Source of the DNA: Symsagittifera roscoffensis
Lineage: Eukaryota > Xenacoelomorpha > Acoela > Convolutidae
DNA length: 60,000 nt
Direction: 5' to 3'
Assembly (NCBI RefSeq): GCF_963678635.1
Contig: NC_087070.1
Coordinates: 16,311,840 to 16,371,839, forward strand
Shown: positions 57,166-60,000 of the stretch, piece after piece
Numbering within the stretch: the stretch's first letter is position 1
Layout: each line of letters opens with the position of its first letter
Position numbers and translations under genes: made by a program
The notes under the pieces: generated by a model
What the model was told of the DNA's origin: nothing
Databases searched by the model: none
Seen by the model: only the letters and a program-made list of their open reading frames with translations

Positions 57166-59160
57166 AAATTCTCAATGTAGGGAGACAGTGAAGAATCAAA
57201 GCCATCCAAAACACAAACAAGCAGTGTCATTTGAGCAATTTACACAAAAACAAAGACGTCCGCAAAGCAAAACTAATTAAATCATCGATAAAAGCGTTGT
57301 CAGAAAACGCCAAAATTGGAGAAAACGACTTGGGACATTAGTACGAAAAAGCAGCTGCGGACGCGATTAACATGGTAAGCCAAGACTTAATCACTTAAGA
57401 AATTGATAAAAACTCAGGCGCAAAATCTGTCTTGCGCAAAATAGAGACTGATGCAGGCGATGTTTATGAAGTCAAGAACAGCTGCAAATCACAGACGATG
57501 ATAACAGAAAAGCCCAATGAGATAACGAAGATTGGCGGCAAGATCATGTCAAGAATAAGAGTTGCCCGATTTGAAATCATGTGAAATCTCAGTGAACCCA
57601 GTGATCAGACATTAATGAGCATGATGTATATGCCAATTACTTGAGATTGGTGGTCCCTCGAACACCATAAATGGCAATAAAGGCATTTCTGAAACAGGAG
57701 GGACAAAAAAGTGATGATTACGGTAGATACACGGAAGTTTAGGGACGAAGAGACCGCTGAAGGGCTTACTAGATATAGTCAAAGTTTCAGCATGATACCT
57801 ATAGAAACTTATACAGAAACGGATTTGCGCAACGAAGACTGAATTTACTCTAGAGTACCCTTAGCAGTAGCAAATAACGGCGCCCTACGGTTTTTTGACA
57901 GAACACCATACTGGCATTTAATAAGGGAGGAAAATCATATGGATGAACTTCTTGGTTGTAGACTACTTTGAAAAATCTGATAAGTACATCCTGTGAAAAT
58001 TTTGTATAATGATTTTTGACGTAACGATCGACCTCAACCCAGAAAGAAAGTACATAGTGAAATCAGTCAAGTTGATCATGACACATGAGCGAAGCGCTCC
58101 CAAATTTTTCGAGTTATAGAGTTTAGTTAGAAGCCAATGAGGCTGCCATCGTAATCTTGATTACGAAATTTTTTAACAAGTTAAGTGATAGTTAACAGGT
58201 ATGCGTGGTATTCAAAGCCAATAGGCAAAATGCTGCCGTTTAAGGAAGGTGGTTTTGCTTAACAATGATTGTCCTTCGCGTGATTGTTTTAAATAACAAT
58301 ACTGATTCACCAAATCCCTTCCAGAGGGCGTGAGCTGGAGTACGATTTGCCGAAGAAAACAAGAAATGAATTGATCAAAACCTTAAACCGCTTTACGTTT
58401 TTGATTTTTCGAACCATCAGGATAGAGTTTGCGTCATGAAACAGTTTTCGCCAACTAAAAATTTATCCGAAAAAGTTCACTAAAATCTGAGGACAAAAGA
58501 GACAATTCGATCTGTTCGAACTTTGCTGAGAGACCCAAACAGGAAGAAATAGATTCATATGAACCGGAGCTAAAACACCTTGGGGAGAAGTTTGGGCAAT
58601 TCAGCATGAAAAAAAAAATAAGAAGAAACCGCACTAGCACACAAGGAGGGGGCGAGGCGATTGATTGCGAAAAAACAACCTGCATGAAGAAAAAAAACAT
58701 TACAAGAGTGTGACAAGATAAAATCATCCAAGCTACCGTGAGCCTGAAGAGTAACGATGGAAAAAAGAAAGAGATCAATTGCAGTTCTGTTAAGTTTTAT
58801 GTTATCTAAATTCTGTCACAGGGAAGGATGTCTAACCAATTCCATGAATGTTTGAGTTTTGCACAAAATATGCGACGCAAAGTTAGGAGATCAACATTTT
58901 GGCAAATGCCTTTGAAATAACAAGACTGAGAGAAAAAAGGATTTAAATCGGAGTTGGAGATTTTCCCATGGAAACGAATGTCATTTTGCTATTGAATGCG
59001 ACAGCTACTTTTAAGAGATAGATATCACAAGCACTCACGATGATGACCAGATAATGCGGCTTGGTAATCTTGAGCTATTGTGGGGAAAGGGTTACGCAAA
59101 ACTCACGCTCGAATATCTCATTGAACGCCTCGACAAAGTATTCGCTTCTTACAGATAGTT
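57166..59160 (+). pseudogene. Stop-riddled coding relic, family unclear
   Basis: Base composition is clearly less AT-rich than its surroundings and plus-strand frames are protein-like between stops: KLIKSSIKALSENAKIGEND (about 57,270), EKAAADAINMVSQDLIT, GAKSVLRKIETDAGDVYEV, VPLAVANNGALRFFDRTPYW (about 57,860), MIFDVTIDLNPERKYIVKSV (about 58,010) and RLGNLELLWGKGYAKLTLEY (about 59,055). No family recognised. Its strand and the protease-like piece that follows suggest a Gag-like or other retroelement polyprotein. Confidence 0.45.
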
Positions 59161-59660
59161 CATGAAGAGCTATGCTGATAATGTGTATCCAATGCAACAG
59201 GTGAAGAGCACAAGGGCAAAAACTTTGTGTAGAGTGAAACAAATTTTGTGTAGAGCTTTCCAGAGAAACAAAAAATTGAGGTGTGAGGCGCCAGTAGTCG
59301 GACAGCCAAGGAAAAACTGCATGTACGTTGTCGACACTTGCGCCTCCCTCATAGCACTCTCGGGTTGTACTACATCAGGAACACATCCGGAACGGAAAAA
59401 GAAAACTGATGCCCATAGCTTGCGGCAGCAAAATCTTGATCGACATGGAAATGAAGTAGGGAGCCCCAAAAATGAAATGTTTGCTTCATTGATTTTTGCA
59501 GAAAGGTAATGGACACTTCTGGGCAGCGCACCGATTAAGATGCAAAAAGACAAGAGTAATGTAAGGGTTGAAAACCTACTCCTCGACCACAGCTACATTG
59601 AAAGATGGATTGTTCGTATAGATTGTTACAGCATGACAATAGAACATCAAAAAAGATATT
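59161..59660 (+). pseudogene. Retropepsin-like remnant
   Basis: The 115-codon frame (59,162-59,509) contains CMYVVDTCASLIALSGC, which resembles the D-T-G-A-S active site with Cys for Gly. After a stop at 59,507-59,509 the same strand gives VENLLLDHSYIERWIVRIDC at about 59,567-59,626, like the C-terminal LGxDFLxxxxxxID block of retropepsins. Order and spacing fit one protease split by a stop. Confidence 0.45.
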
Positions 59661-59815
59661 AGTATCAGAATGCAGATACCTTGAATAAAAAGACAGATTT
59701 TTCTGGAAAACAAGAACAGGACGAAGCGCAAAAGCCGGAAAAAAGAAGCATTTTCGTTCATTGATTGAGAGATAAGCTGCCCTTGAAATCTTGCTGGCGA
59801 CTCATCATTACGTCC

Positions 59816-60000
59816 TGAGTTATGACCGAAGTGTATAACTCATAGAGTAATTTCGGATAGGGTACACCGTCTGCTCGTCACGCTATCTTATTTTCGGCCG
59901 GATAGATTCGTGCAACTTCTTAGTCTAATACCAATCCTAATCTTACTCTTATACTATCTAGTCTCAGGTTGTTTAACTAGTCTCTGCTAGGCTCAATAGA
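59816..60000 (-). repeat. LTR of a second copy of the giant element (partial)
   Basis: Reverse complement of the last 185 bases or so of the 410 bp LTR, ending in CATAACTCA at 59,816; it continues past the window. The bases beyond its end (GGACGTAATG in LTR orientation) do not resemble the primer site at 27,030. So this is either a 3' LTR whose body lies beyond the window, or a solo LTR. Confidence 0.9.

Noticed and set aside
59170-59553. 127-codon minus-strand frame
   Set aside because: Overlaps the plus-strand frame with the DTCAS site; it has no family pattern of its own, though I cannot fully exclude it.

Overview
The window is animal (metazoan, invertebrate-type) nuclear DNA and looks like a repeat-dense, very AT-rich intergenic or heterochromatic block. 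Pointers to an animal are a broken rhodopsin-like G-protein-coupled receptor (GPCR) with spliceosomal intron borders, a hAT DNA transposon, an env-bearing Ty3/gypsy-type LTR element with a consensus intron, and several satellite arrays. I see no intact host gene, no rRNA, no convincing tRNA and nothing bacterial. Species cannot be named from sequence alone; the GPCR fragment has a nematode-like feel, but that is weak.

Layout. (1) 1-15,850: a macro-tandem repeat. Copy A (1 to about 8,655) and copy B (about 8,656 to 15,805) share the same order of parts, and a third copy starts at about 15,806 and is cut off. Each unit carries an internal minisatellite, a GPCR exon fragment, one or two copies of a ~540 bp Helentron/HINE-like element (called family H1 here) and a ~0.57-1 kb tail module. 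Copy B holds a complete 1,602 bp hAT transposon with perfect 8 bp target duplications; copy A gives the empty site. (2) 15,850-26,613: no recognisable gene. It holds more H1 copies, a three-unit ~336 bp tandem repeat, a diffuse minisatellite and a region rich in a palindromic ATAATCGATTATAAT-like motif. (3) 26,614-43,975: one LTR retrotransposon of 17,354 bp with 410 bp LTRs (402/410 identical) and a CCAT target duplication. Its order is long gag leader, capsid, zinc knuckle, Asn/Arg/Ser-rich tail, protease, truncated reverse transcriptase, RNase H, integrase, env-like glycoprotein, an extra ORF of unknown function (partly duplicated) followed by a textbook 85 bp intron, then the 3' LTR. It is coding-defective. 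(4) 43,976-47,330: an H1 copy, featureless AT-rich DNA, and a 425 bp hAT-like MITE. (5) 47,330-49,758: a dead K02A2.6-like Ty3/gypsy gag-pol relic. (6) 49,745-57,165: about 7.4 kb of a degenerate 43-44 bp satellite with higher-order repeats. (7) 57,180-59,800: a less AT-rich, stop-riddled coding relic that ends in a retropepsin-like segment. (8) 59,816-60,000: the end of another LTR of the big element's family on the minus strand, running off the window.

The parts do not form a host pathway. The best candidates for something undescribed are the giant env-plus-extra-ORF retroelement, the H1 family with hairpins at both ends and apparent A|A (T|T) insertion, and the macro-tandem unit that has captured a GPCR fragment.
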